From: Chitinophaga solisilvae
GTDB lineage: Bacteria > Bacteroidota > Bacteroidia > Chitinophagales > Chitinophagaceae
Length of the DNA stretch: 64,000 bases
Assembly: GCF_009928525.1 (NCBI RefSeq)
Contig: NZ_JAABOK010000001.1
Location: 186,001 to 250,000, forward strand
Reading direction: 5' to 3'
Made by a program: the position numbers and the translations under genes. Position 1 is the stretch's first letter; every line of letters begins with the position of its first letter. Positions 26,237 through 33,592 of the stretch are shown here, piece after piece. The notes under the pieces are model-generated. The model was not told where the DNA came from. It saw only the letters and a program-made list of their open reading frames with translations, and searched no databases.

Positions 26237-27277
26237 TTATATTTTAATGTCAGCAATCACCAGTGAACGATGACCAATGCTCACTATTTTGTTGCCGATA
26301 GCGGCCAGCTTTACAGGAAGATCCCTGTCTTTTACAGGCAGATAGAAACTGCCGATATACTGTCCTTTTTTCAGATGATAAATATCGATTACGCTGTTGT
26401 TTAGGAAATCCGACTTTTTTTCATTGTCTGCCATCAGCCTGGAATCATTTAAGACCACATTGCCATAAATAATACTGTTTCTGTTCACCATTTTTTTAGG
26501 TACCACATTGGTGCTGAGGACACCGTTTATCTCTCCGGTTTTAATATTGGGAGCAGTGATGGTATCTATTGTTTTGAATGTATTAACCAGCTGTAAACTG
26601 GTGTCAAACAGATAGAAACTGTTTTTGTAGAAGGAGGAATATAACAACAGATTTTCCGGCTTGCTGTACAGCAGAAATCCATCTGTAGAAATACCTTCGT
26701 CTTTTAGTATAGGGAAAAAGGAGACTTCTTTTGTAAGTTGGTTATTACTGATTTTCCAGGAAGAAAAGTTCTGGTCTTTTTCGCCGGTAATAAACTGACG
26801 GAAGATGAAGCTGCTGTCAGTAACTGCAACGCTGCGGGTATAAAAAGTACCTGGTTTGCGGATAACAGAGGTTTTGCCACTGGACAGATGATAAATAATA
26901 ACAGCTGGAATATTATACGGGTAAAGGTAAATGAAAGGGGAGTCAACTTCTGCAGTATAGGCATATCCAATCTGCTTCTTCAGCTCTTCAGAAAGACCAA
27001 GATTAATGGTGGTTTTATTTTCAAAATGCCAGTCTGTGGCTATGATGGAGCCTATCATCCGGGGCTTGAAATATATTTTTGACTCATTCGCTCCGCAAAG
27101 GTCAGTATATGTTTGCGGGTCAATTGTATAGGATCTGGAATCTGTCACAATGCCGGAAAGAAATTTTCTGCTGAAACCGTTCTTATATTCATTCTTTTTA
27201 TCCGTATTCAGCCATAGGATAAAGAGTACGAGGAAAGCAAGTATCAGTAATCCCAGGCACCTGACTAGTATTTTCAT
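26237..27277 (-). CDS. Membrane-anchored probable beta-propeller protein
   Basis: This 346-residue protein has one N-terminal hydrophobic helix (about residues 5-25, CLGLLILAFLVLFILWL) and then an exported domain of about 310 residues. Repeated short beta motifs suggest a propeller: PFIYLYPYNIPAVIIYHLSS, DSSFIFRQFITGEKD, LLLYSSFYKNSFYLFDTSLQ and YIGSFYLPVKDRDL. The organisation resembles the BF3164-like lipoproteins and 6-bladed propellers that sit next to short secreted peptides in Bacteroidota, but here the anchor is a helix and no lipobox Cys is seen. It lies between peptide genes 1 and 2 on the same strand. Function unknown; a sensor or peptide-binding role fits the context. Confidence 0.65.
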   Translation of the reverse strand: MKILVRCLGLLILAFLVLFILWLNTDKKNEYKNGFSRKFLSGIVTDSRSYTIDPQTYTDLCGANESKIYFKPRMIGSIIATDWHFENKTTINLGLSEELKKQIGYAYTAEVDSPFIYLYPYNIPAVIIYHLSSGKTSVIRKPGTFYTRSVAVTDSSFIFRQFITGEKDQNFSSWKISNNQLTKEVSFFPILKDEGISTDGFLLYSKPENLLLYSSFYKNSFYLFDTSLQLVNTFKTIDTITAPNIKTGEINGVLSTNVVPKKMVNRNSIIYGNVVLNDSRLMADNEKKSDFLNNSVIDIYHLKKGQYIGSFYLPVKDRDLPVKLAAIGNKIVSIGHRSLVIADIKI

Positions 27278-27343
27278 ATCAATGGTTTGTTGTATGTTAT
27301 AAAGTTTGTCCGCCGCGTTCTGAATTTCATCCAGGAGTTAATG

Positions 27344-27565
27344 TTAATGTTCAGATTTCACCGGCCCCAGTGTTTTGCCTCCAGCTGTATGTAAATGTCC
27401 ACATAGGATATGATAACCTGTACAAACAGTTCCGGGGGTAAATACGCGGTGTCCGTGAATGGTGGTAATATAGCTGCCAAGAGCTTTGCCGGCGCGGGAG
27501 GTAAATGCAGTGATTATACCTGTTAATAGTGCAACTGCGGTAATCCCTGTTTTAATTTTTCTCAT
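27344..27565 (-). CDS. Short secreted Cys-x6-Cys peptide, candidate RiPP precursor 2
   Basis: This 73-residue protein starts MRKIKTGITAVALLTGIITA (Sec-like hydrophobic N-terminus, then FTSRA as a possible cleavage site). The core reads SYITT, GTVCTGYHILCGHLHTAGGK, with Cys48 and Cys55. It is very close to peptides 3 and 4 in the N-terminal 60 residues but ends in VKSEH instead of VFTN. It lies 67 bases upstream of the beta-propeller gene. The strong conservation of both cysteines and of the surrounding Thr, His and Gly residues argues for a real peptide family. Confidence 0.75.
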   Translation of the reverse strand: MRKIKTGITAVALLTGIITAFTSRAGKALGSYITTIHGHRVFTPGTVCTGYHILCGHLHTAGGKTLGPVKSEH

Positions 27566-27609
27566 TACAGGTAATTTTCAGGAGAATAGTATACCCTTTT
27601 ACTGAAAAG

Positions 27610-27639
27610 AAAGGCTCTTCAGCATGCTGAAGAGCCTTT
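27610..27639 (-). terminator. Perfect 30-bp palindrome, terminator-like
   Basis: AAAGGCTCTTCAGC is followed by the central AT and its exact inverse, so 30 bases form a perfect palindrome 7 bases after the stop of peptide gene 3. TCTTTT follows on the minus strand. A degraded copy lies at about 28150-28176 after peptide gene 4. Confidence 0.65.
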
Positions 27640-27646
27640 GAAATGA

Positions 27647-27871
27647 TTATTTTACGTTGGTAAATACCGGACCCAGGGTTTTGCCACCAACAGTGTGCAG
27701 GTGACCACAAAGAACCTGATTGCCTGTACAAACTGTTCCAGGAGCAAAAACTCTGTGATTTCTGATAGTAGTGATATAGCTACCAGCAGCGCGGCTAGCT
27801 TTTGAAGTGAAAGAGCTGATCAGACCAACAAGCAGCGCAACAGCGGTAATACCTATTTTTAAGTGTTTCAT
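27647..27871 (-). CDS. Short secreted Cys-x6-Cys peptide, candidate RiPP precursor 3
   Basis: This 74-residue protein starts MKHLKIGITAVALLVGLISS (Sec-like); SFTSKAS is a likely cleavage region. The core contains SYITT, GTVCTGNQVLCGHLHTVGGK (Cys48, Cys55) and ends VFTNVK. The frame extends 8 codons upstream, but the ATG at 27871 is shared by position with peptide 4 and matches the start pattern of peptides 1 and 2. It lies in duplication unit 1, upstream of peptide gene 2. It arose from the same ancestor as peptide 4 through a tandem duplication that also copied the end of mauE. Confidence 0.78.
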   Translation of the reverse strand: MKHLKIGITAVALLVGLISSFTSKASRAAGSYITTIRNHRVFAPGTVCTGNQVLCGHLHTVGGKTLGPVFTNVK

Positions 27872-28009
27872 AATATGGGATGCTTTTTTAATCAAAAAGC
27901 AATAAAAACTTTGAATTGATGAAATGCTTACTTTTTTCTGCAGGTTTTCAGCGGCATTCCTGTTATTACGTAATAAGTTTTAAGAAGAGTATGTTGAATG
28001 ATTTATCAT

Positions 28010-28120
28010 CCGACAGCCGGGGCTGGCATTTTCTTTTCTTTCCTGTATGATGACACCGGACAGCGCCAGGCAGGTAAAGAAAATGTTAAACCATAAGTGT
28101 TGCTGCCAGTTCATGACAGC
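28010..28120 (-). pseudogene. Truncated copy of mauE 3' end
   Basis: The sequence nearly repeats the last 36 codons of the intact mauE-like gene (28546-28977), starting at the codons for MNWQQHLWFNIFF and continuing through the ERKENASP region. One extra G (28028-28031 has GGGG against GGG) shifts the frame just before the original stop, and the 5' three quarters of the gene are missing. It is a by-product of the tandem duplication that gave peptide gene 3. Confidence 0.85.
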
Positions 28121-28132
28121 TGATTTTAATGT

Positions 28133-28660
28133 AACCTTTTATGAGAAAAGAAGACTCTTAGATACGCTGAAGAGCCTATGAAATGATTATTTTTTGTTGG
28201 TAAATACCGGACGAATGATTTTTCCACCAAAAGTGTGCAGGTTACCACAAAAAACCGTAGTGCCAGTACAAACTGTTCCAGGAGGAAAAATTCTATGAGA
28301 GACGACAGTAGTGATATAGCTACCAACAGCGCGGCTGGCTTTTGAAGTGAAGGAGCTGATCAGACCAATAAGCAGCGCAACAGCGGTAATACCTATTTTT
28401 AAGTGTTTCATAATATGGGATGCTTTTAAATCAAAAGACAATAAAAAATCTGAATTGATAAAATGCTTACTTTTTTCTTCAGGTTTTCAGCGGCATTCCT
28501 GTTATTTACGTTATTGGTTATAAGCAGTGTATGTTGACTGATTTATCATCCGACAGCCGGGCTGGCATTTTCTTTTCTTTCCTGTATAATGACGCCGGAG
28601 AGCGCCAGGCAGGTAAAGAAAATGTTAAACCATAAGTGTTGCTGCCAGTTCATGACAGCC
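28133..28660 (-). repeat. Tandem duplication unit 2 (peptide gene plus mauE 3' end)
   Basis: This is the second copy of the approximately 525-base unit. It contains peptide gene 4, the intergenic stretch and the 3' end of the intact mauE-like gene. Because mauE is whole here, this unit, or its ancestor, is the likely source of the duplication. Confidence 0.85.
28187..28411 (-). CDS. Short secreted Cys-x6-Cys peptide, candidate RiPP precursor 4
   Basis: This 74-residue protein is almost the same as peptide 3 in its N-terminal half (MKHLKIGITAVALLIGLISS, SFTSKAS). It differs in the core: SYITTVVSHRIFPP, GTVCTGTTVFCGNLHTFGGK (Cys48, Cys55), then IIRPVFTNKK. The difference between copies is therefore concentrated after the putative cleavage site, the pattern expected if the mature part is under changing selection while the N-terminus is kept. 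It lies 134 bases downstream of the intact mauE gene. The start ATG at 28411 is shared in position with peptide 3. Confidence 0.78.
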   Translation of the reverse strand: MKHLKIGITAVALLIGLISSFTSKASRAVGSYITTVVSHRIFPPGTVCTGTTVFCGNLHTFGGKIIRPVFTNKK

Positions 28661-28977
28661 AATACCCCTCCGCAAGAACAGGGTAGTTGTTCACTGAAGC
28701 GCAGCATGGCAAAAATGTAACCCGTAAATAATGCCATGAGGAAAAAGGAGGCGTATAATCCGATGGACCTGTAGCGCTTGAAAAGCAACAGCAGTACTAT
28801 CAGTAATTCTATTGCCGGAATAGCCCAGGCAATGGTGGCTGCATATTTTGAAATAAAAGGAGACTGTCCCAACTGATTGATGAATGTCTGGTAAGCTATC
28901 AGTTTGCTGAGTCCTGCATAGGTAAACAGGCATATCAATGGCGAGGCAATAATTTCCAGTACTTTGTTCTTTTGCAT
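28546..28977 (-). CDS. MauE/DoxX-like redox-associated membrane protein
   Basis: This 143-residue inner-membrane protein has four hydrophobic helices (about 8-27, 45-66, 72-92, 115-132). A CSC motif (Cys100, Cys102) follows helix 3 in LRFSEQLPCSCGGVL. This matches the MauE/methylamine-utilisation family, whose founding member helps form disulfides during methylamine dehydrogenase maturation. Here no methylamine dehydrogenase genes are near. The gene starts 24 bases downstream of the LanKC gene and upstream of the peptide genes, so a role in thiol/disulfide handling of the Cys-x6-Cys peptides is an attractive inference. Its 3' end has been duplicated downstream. Confidence 0.82.
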   Translation of the reverse strand: MQKNKVLEIIASPLICLFTYAGLSKLIAYQTFINQLGQSPFISKYAATIAWAIPAIELLIVLLLLFKRYRSIGLYASFFLMALFTGYIFAMLRFSEQLPCSCGGVLAVMNWQQHLWFNIFFTCLALSGVIIQERKENASPAVG

Positions 28978-29001
28978 AGCAGTATAATTTTAGCGTTGCA
29001 G

Positions 29002-31677
29002 TTATTTCACCGGAGAGTAGAAGGGCCGGGTATTAAAAGGATCCAGACAACGGATAAGAAATCTTATTATGCCGGCATTACCAATCATCAGATCTGCATG
29101 AGGCAGTTCGGGATTGTCTGTAAGCCAGTAATTACCCGCTGCAGTAACCTGTGCCGTGTGCAGCAGGATGCCTGCAAGCCTTTCGGCGCGTTGTTTCCAT
29201 TTTTCATTTCCGAAAACACGGTATGCTTCCAGGTACACTTCTCCCAGGCCGCTCATGCCATAGCTTTGCGTAGTATTCCTGGTTAACAGGTTTTCCGGGT
29301 ATCCGGAGAGTGCATTTTCTGCAATCTCCCGGTAAAGGGGATCTCTGCTCAGCTCATATGCCCTGATATAAGCCAGTGTAATACCGCAGGTACCTTTGCC
29401 GAGATAGTAATCTCCTTCACTGTCCATTGTGTTATCTTTCCAGAAATGTATGCCGTTTTCTTCCTTCCGTTGGGCAGTGAGCCACTTCAAGGCTTTGAAA
29501 GCACTGTCTGCAATAGTTTTGTTTTCCAGGAACTCACTGCATTCGAGCAGGAAAAGAATAATACCCGCTACACCAAAGGAAAATCCCAATATGGTACCGG
29601 ATTTCCGGTCCTTGCTGAATGTCCAGCTGCCATTACTTTGCTGTGCTTTCAGGATATAATCTGTAAGGTCCTGCAATCGCCTCACGGTAAAGTCTGTATC
29701 CAGTGCGTCACTACACTGCAGGACAGCCAGGCCGATACCTGCTGCGCCATTTGCTAGGTCCAGTCCGCCGAGAGGAATGTCCAGCGACCGTTGCAGGTAT
29801 GTTTTATTAGTGGCATCATCCGGAAATATGCCGGCGCGTATACCCGCATTTAATGCCAGGGCTATTCCTGCTGATCCGGCATATAGCCCCGGAGCCAGCT
29901 CCGGCAACAATGCGAGATAATGACTTAACACTATATTCCAGTTCGCGGTAATCTGTTCCGCAGCTGTGGATATATCAAATCCTCTTCCGGAGGCGTACGC
30001 CAGCAGATAAATGACACCGCTTACTCCTTCATGTAACCCGGCATAAAATGTTTTATCAAGATGCCCCTGGTTTTTTATGCCTTCCTCGTTTATGGTAGGG
30101 GATAACCAGTAATTGAGAGACAACATTTTCGGATGTGTTAATCCTTTGATTGCCTGGATAACGTGCGCCTGTATGCGGTCCTTTTCCGGAGCCTTGAATC
30201 CAATGATGTCAGCATCATTTAGCCTGTCCCTGTAAGCCTGCAGCACGGCAGCAATTTCTTCTATCTGTGGTCTGGCTGCCGGATCATGATGAAGACATTG
30301 TATGATAAGGTTGGCTACTGTGTTATCATGAATGAAGTAGTGAATATTTTCTTCCATGATTTCAGTATCCTGGCCGGTGAAAAGTAATGGCTGAAAAGAG
30401 CTGAAAGTAGCGAGCAGCATAGCACCGATACTGTAAATATCCTGAGCCGGATCCGGGTGTTCCGTATTCTCCTGTTCCGGGGACATATACCCCGGAGTAC
30501 CCAGTTTGAACGGAGGATCCGGCCTGTTTATTTTTATGTTGTAAGCCAACTCCAGGTCAATCATCACTATTTTTTTCCGGGTGCTTATCATAAAATTGGC
30601 AGTAGTGATATCCCTGTGGATATATCCATTTTTATGCAGTATGTCAATATGATCTATTATCTCCAGCAGATAGTTAAGGATCGTTATTTTCGATGAGGTA
30701 AGAATTGCGTTCCAGGTATTACTGTTGAATATGAGCCTGTAGTAATCATCCAGACATACTCCTTCCACGAATTCCATTACCAGGTACACATCTCCGTCAT
30801 CTTCAAAGTAATCGATGATTTTAGGAATCGGTACCTTGTCTGAAAGCTCTTCATGCAGGAACCGCTGCCATTGTAGCCTTTCTGTAATATTACGGCCGTG
30901 ATCATCTGCAAACATGTTTCTCTTCCCTTCCTTAATCAGGCACCAGTTGAACCTGGTAATGTTTATTCCCTTTATGACTCTACCTTTGGGATCTGGCTTT
31001 ATAATGATATAAGGCAGATATTTATTCCTGAATATTTTTTTTAACCTGGGTATTTTGAATGCTGTGATTTCCCTGAATGGCCATTTTATACCAGCCGGCA
31101 TTTTGAATGGCACAGGATAATTGTCTTTCGTCAGCCTTCCTTTGTGATCGTAAATATATTTTCCCGGCAACCCCTGTTCATCCAGTAACACCTGCGGCGT
31201 ATGCCCTCCATATCTGGTGTACACCAGGTGGCCCAGGTGAATGTCTGTAGGAATAGCAGGGCCAGTGAATCCGGCGGTGGCGGCAATCAGCTCCTTCGCA
31301 ATCTGTACTGCTGCGGCATCATTTTCCGGGTAAACAGTAATTACCTTCCCCTGATCAGAAATACCGAGATGCCCTTCAATGATATGATCTTTTATGTCTG
31401 CAGTTGCAGGAATCCGGAAAGGTAATTGCCTATCCCGAAGAACAGGAAGGATGGCCTGCAGTACAGCAGGGAACTGTTTTTTTATAGTGGATATATGCAG
31501 TATCCAACCTTGTACGGCAACCGGCTGCCCGGCTTTCAGGTAAAAGTTTTCCAGTTCATGCGCTATTCCCAGGGCGAGCAGCAAGGCTGCATAGTCTTCG
31601 GTTTCCCATGGGATATCCATAGTTGCTGTAATCACCTTTTCTTCCTGAAGTATATTGGTAGCGTTTTGCATATCCAT
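29002..31677 (-). CDS. Class III lanthionine synthetase (LanKC), zinc ligands absent
   Basis: This 891-residue three-part enzyme is built like class III lanthipeptide synthetases, which phosphorylate Ser/Thr, eliminate phosphate and cyclise Cys onto the product. Residues 1-200 form the N-terminal lyase region (GWILHISTIKKQFPAVLQAI, GKVITVYPEND, LVYTRYGGH). Residues 218-490 are a Ser/Thr kinase: Lys249 in LIKEG, catalytic YIHRDITTANFM (Asp356), DLE instead of DFG at 374-376, and GTPGYMSPEQ. Residues 520-891 are a LanC-like toroid with seven G-x-x-G repeats. The three zinc ligands are replaced: the WCyG site is LGKG (758-761) and the CHG site is SYG (805-807). This loss is usual for class III. 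Neighbours are the MauE protein and four short peptides. No LanT transporter or protease is nearby. Confidence 0.88.
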   Translation of the reverse strand: MDMQNATNILQEEKVITATMDIPWETEDYAALLLALGIAHELENFYLKAGQPVAVQGWILHISTIKKQFPAVLQAILPVLRDRQLPFRIPATADIKDHIIEGHLGISDQGKVITVYPENDAAAVQIAKELIAATAGFTGPAIPTDIHLGHLVYTRYGGHTPQVLLDEQGLPGKYIYDHKGRLTKDNYPVPFKMPAGIKWPFREITAFKIPRLKKIFRNKYLPYIIIKPDPKGRVIKGINITRFNWCLIKEGKRNMFADDHGRNITERLQWQRFLHEELSDKVPIPKIIDYFEDDGDVYLVMEFVEGVCLDDYYRLIFNSNTWNAILTSSKITILNYLLEIIDHIDILHKNGYIHRDITTANFMISTRKKIVMIDLELAYNIKINRPDPPFKLGTPGYMSPEQENTEHPDPAQDIYSIGAMLLATFSSFQPLLFTGQDTEIMEENIHYFIHDNTVANLIIQCLHHDPAARPQIEEIAAVLQAYRDRLNDADIIGFKAPEKDRIQAHVIQAIKGLTHPKMLSLNYWLSPTINEEGIKNQGHLDKTFYAGLHEGVSGVIYLLAYASGRGFDISTAAEQITANWNIVLSHYLALLPELAPGLYAGSAGIALALNAGIRAGIFPDDATNKTYLQRSLDIPLGGLDLANGAAGIGLAVLQCSDALDTDFTVRRLQDLTDYILKAQQSNGSWTFSKDRKSGTILGFSFGVAGIILFLLECSEFLENKTIADSAFKALKWLTAQRKEENGIHFWKDNTMDSEGDYYLGKGTCGITLAYIRAYELSRDPLYREIAENALSGYPENLLTRNTTQSYGMSGLGEVYLEAYRVFGNEKWKQRAERLAGILLHTAQVTAAGNYWLTDNPELPHADLMIGNAGIIRFLIRCLDPFNTRPFYSPVK

Positions 31678-31701
31678 TTGAGCTGATGAGTTAATAATGA
31701 A

Positions 31702-33228
31702 TCAGTGAGCCGTAGCGGTTACCACCATGTTTTTTTGTGGTGTACTGTCCGCTGCCGGCGCCGTTAATTTTTCCCGCAGCAGGAAATAATACCATAAAGC
31801 AGTAATCATGGTGAATATCTCATACCTGAAAACAATCGGAGAGGCCAGTATACCAAATCCTGCATTGCCGAGGAATAGTATTGCGGATAGTATCAGGCTC
31901 CCGTAAAGCTCCGGATGTTGTTTCAGTTGCTTTCTGTATCGTATGGCCTGTATGAAGTAAAGTATGTACAGCACATGAATGATCAGTAACAATGCAGGAA
32001 ACGGCCAGAGCAGGATTGTCTGCAGTTCCGGGGTTACAGCGCTTATGTGGGTACTCTTATAATCAAACCACTCCTGGGCGCTTTCACTCACTTCACTGGC
32101 TCCGGTATTATATATTTCCAGTTTCTCCAGCGGAGGAAGTATGAAATTATAGCTGTTGGGAAGTAAAAAATACCGGAAGAAGGCAATGGGATGATCTTTG
32201 ATAAGCGCATTGCCATATACTCCGAAGATGGCTGCACTTCGTCCCCACAGCTCTACGATACCCATATCCGGATGTGCGTCTCTTGCAGCAAACAGGTGCT
32301 GCTTCAGAGGGGCACCGGGATATTTGATGTAGTATGCGCCTTCCGTGGGAGATACTCCTGCACTTGCTGCGGATACAGTATCGAAGTATGTTTTCACCTG
32401 CTGATGAAAGGCCGTACTGATTACTGGAATCTTAATATCATCCACCTTTATGTACGGATACATATACAGCGCATTATTCGCCAGCTGCCATCCGCTGAAC
32501 AACGAAAACTGTTTGGTACCCGTCAGCTTCTCTGCTTCATTCCTGGAAAAATTCACAAACCCCGCTATCAGCGCTACCGGCAGTACTATTCCTGCAATTT
32601 TGTACATGACTGGCCGCCGCGACAACACAAACGCTGCAGCCGTTACCAGCGGATAATACATCGCATTGTACCGGATGGTAAACAGTATGGTCAGCAGTAT
32701 TCCATGCGTAATTACCTGATGCCATACGGGCCGGTGAATGATCCGCAGCAGCTGTGTAAACCAGAGTATGCTTAACGCCAGAAACAACGGGTCGCTGGAA
32801 ACGTAATTGCTCAGATACAGGAACAGCGGGTTGAAAAACAGGAACGCAAAGATGATCTGCGAGGTGCTTTTCCCGGGCTGATAAAAGTAGCGCAGGGTGA
32901 AGAAGCAATACAGGAAAGATAATTCCAGGAATATATACTGGAAGCTTACCAGCGCTGTATCGGAATGTGTTATCAGGTGAAAGGCACGCAGGAACTTGGA
33001 GTATCCTACAGGCCATATGCTGATGTTGGCATTGGTTTGCGCCGCCATAATGTAGCTGTAGGAATCGGAAAAGAAGTCGGCAAAAGGATACAGCAGCTTG
33101 AAAATAATCAGTTGCAGCACCATAGCTCCCAGTGCGATGAGGAGGTATTGGCGGTTGGCTTTTTCCCGGAAGATAAAATCTGAAAAGGACTGATTATTTT
33201 GAGTCGTTACGTGTTCTTTTTCCATCAT
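31702..33228 (-). CDS. GT-C-like multi-pass membrane protein
   Basis: This protein has 508 residues from the ATG at 33228 (MMEKEHVTTQNN); the frame extends to 33348 with implausible sequence. It has about ten or eleven membrane helices. The first exported loop contains PFADFFSDSYSYIMAAQ (Asp51, Asp55), like the acidic motif of PMT/ArnT-type lipid-linked-sugar glycosyltransferases. LFFNPLFLYLSNYVSSDPLF is also typical of that group. A long soluble segment lies at about residues 265-385. It precedes the LanKC gene by 24 bases on the same strand and may be in the same transcript. It could glycosylate a cell-envelope target or the peptides; the link is only positional. Confidence 0.68.
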   Translation of the reverse strand: MMEKEHVTTQNNQSFSDFIFREKANRQYLLIALGAMVLQLIIFKLLYPFADFFSDSYSYIMAAQTNANISIWPVGYSKFLRAFHLITHSDTALVSFQYIFLELSFLYCFFTLRYFYQPGKSTSQIIFAFLFFNPLFLYLSNYVSSDPLFLALSILWFTQLLRIIHRPVWHQVITHGILLTILFTIRYNAMYYPLVTAAAFVLSRRPVMYKIAGIVLPVALIAGFVNFSRNEAEKLTGTKQFSLFSGWQLANNALYMYPYIKVDDIKIPVISTAFHQQVKTYFDTVSAASAGVSPTEGAYYIKYPGAPLKQHLFAARDAHPDMGIVELWGRSAAIFGVYGNALIKDHPIAFFRYFLLPNSYNFILPPLEKLEIYNTGASEVSESAQEWFDYKSTHISAVTPELQTILLWPFPALLLIIHVLYILYFIQAIRYRKQLKQHPELYGSLILSAILFLGNAGFGILASPIVFRYEIFTMITALWYYFLLREKLTAPAADSTPQKNMVVTATAH

Positions 33229-33592
33229 TTCTTTTTTTGAACTGGTTATGGCATGCCAATGGCTGTATGCCCTGACGGCATATGGTTTTTTTACAGGCGC
33301 AGATATTGAATCCGGTTCCGGCATAGTGCCGCAAACAGTCAACATCACACGTTACAGGCTATAACATGAATAAGAGATATGAGTATACAGGCGTGCCTGC
33401 TACGTGATGGTTTTTACAAATGGACGCATAAGCTTAACACTATAAGGGTTTACGCTTTAATGTTATAATGAGGATGAGGTTTTGTTGTTGGCTTAGGTAT
33501 TCTGATGATTCCAATGTTACGCAATTATTTCCGGCGTGTTATAAAATTGATAATTTTTTTTTAATGAAGACTACAATTTTTAGTAATTCTTT
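33229..33592. other. Intergenic gap, no gene seen
   Basis: The 364-base stretch between the GT-C-like gene and the AraC gene is AT-rich, especially at 33535-33605. A 48-codon frame opens near 33470 on the plus strand but overlaps the end of the AraC gene and looks random. The promoter of the LanKC cluster presumably lies here, but no clear TAnnTTTG element was found at a suitable position. Confidence 0.5.

Larger units (their letters stand above)
27596..28120 (-). repeat. Tandem duplication unit 1 (peptide gene plus mauE 3' end)
   Basis: This segment of about 525 bases repeats at about 28133-28660. Both units hold, in minus-strand order, the last part of a mauE gene, an intergenic stretch, a peptide gene and a hairpin. 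The right break of unit 1 is sharp: both copies share GTTCATGACAGC (28109-28120 here, about 28649-28660 in unit 2) and then diverge. The rest aligns with scattered single-base changes and small indels. Confidence 0.85.

Noticed and set aside
28126..28326. 66-codon frame overlapping peptide gene 4
   Set aside because: It is an out-of-frame shadow of the peptide gene and lacks the shared family pattern.
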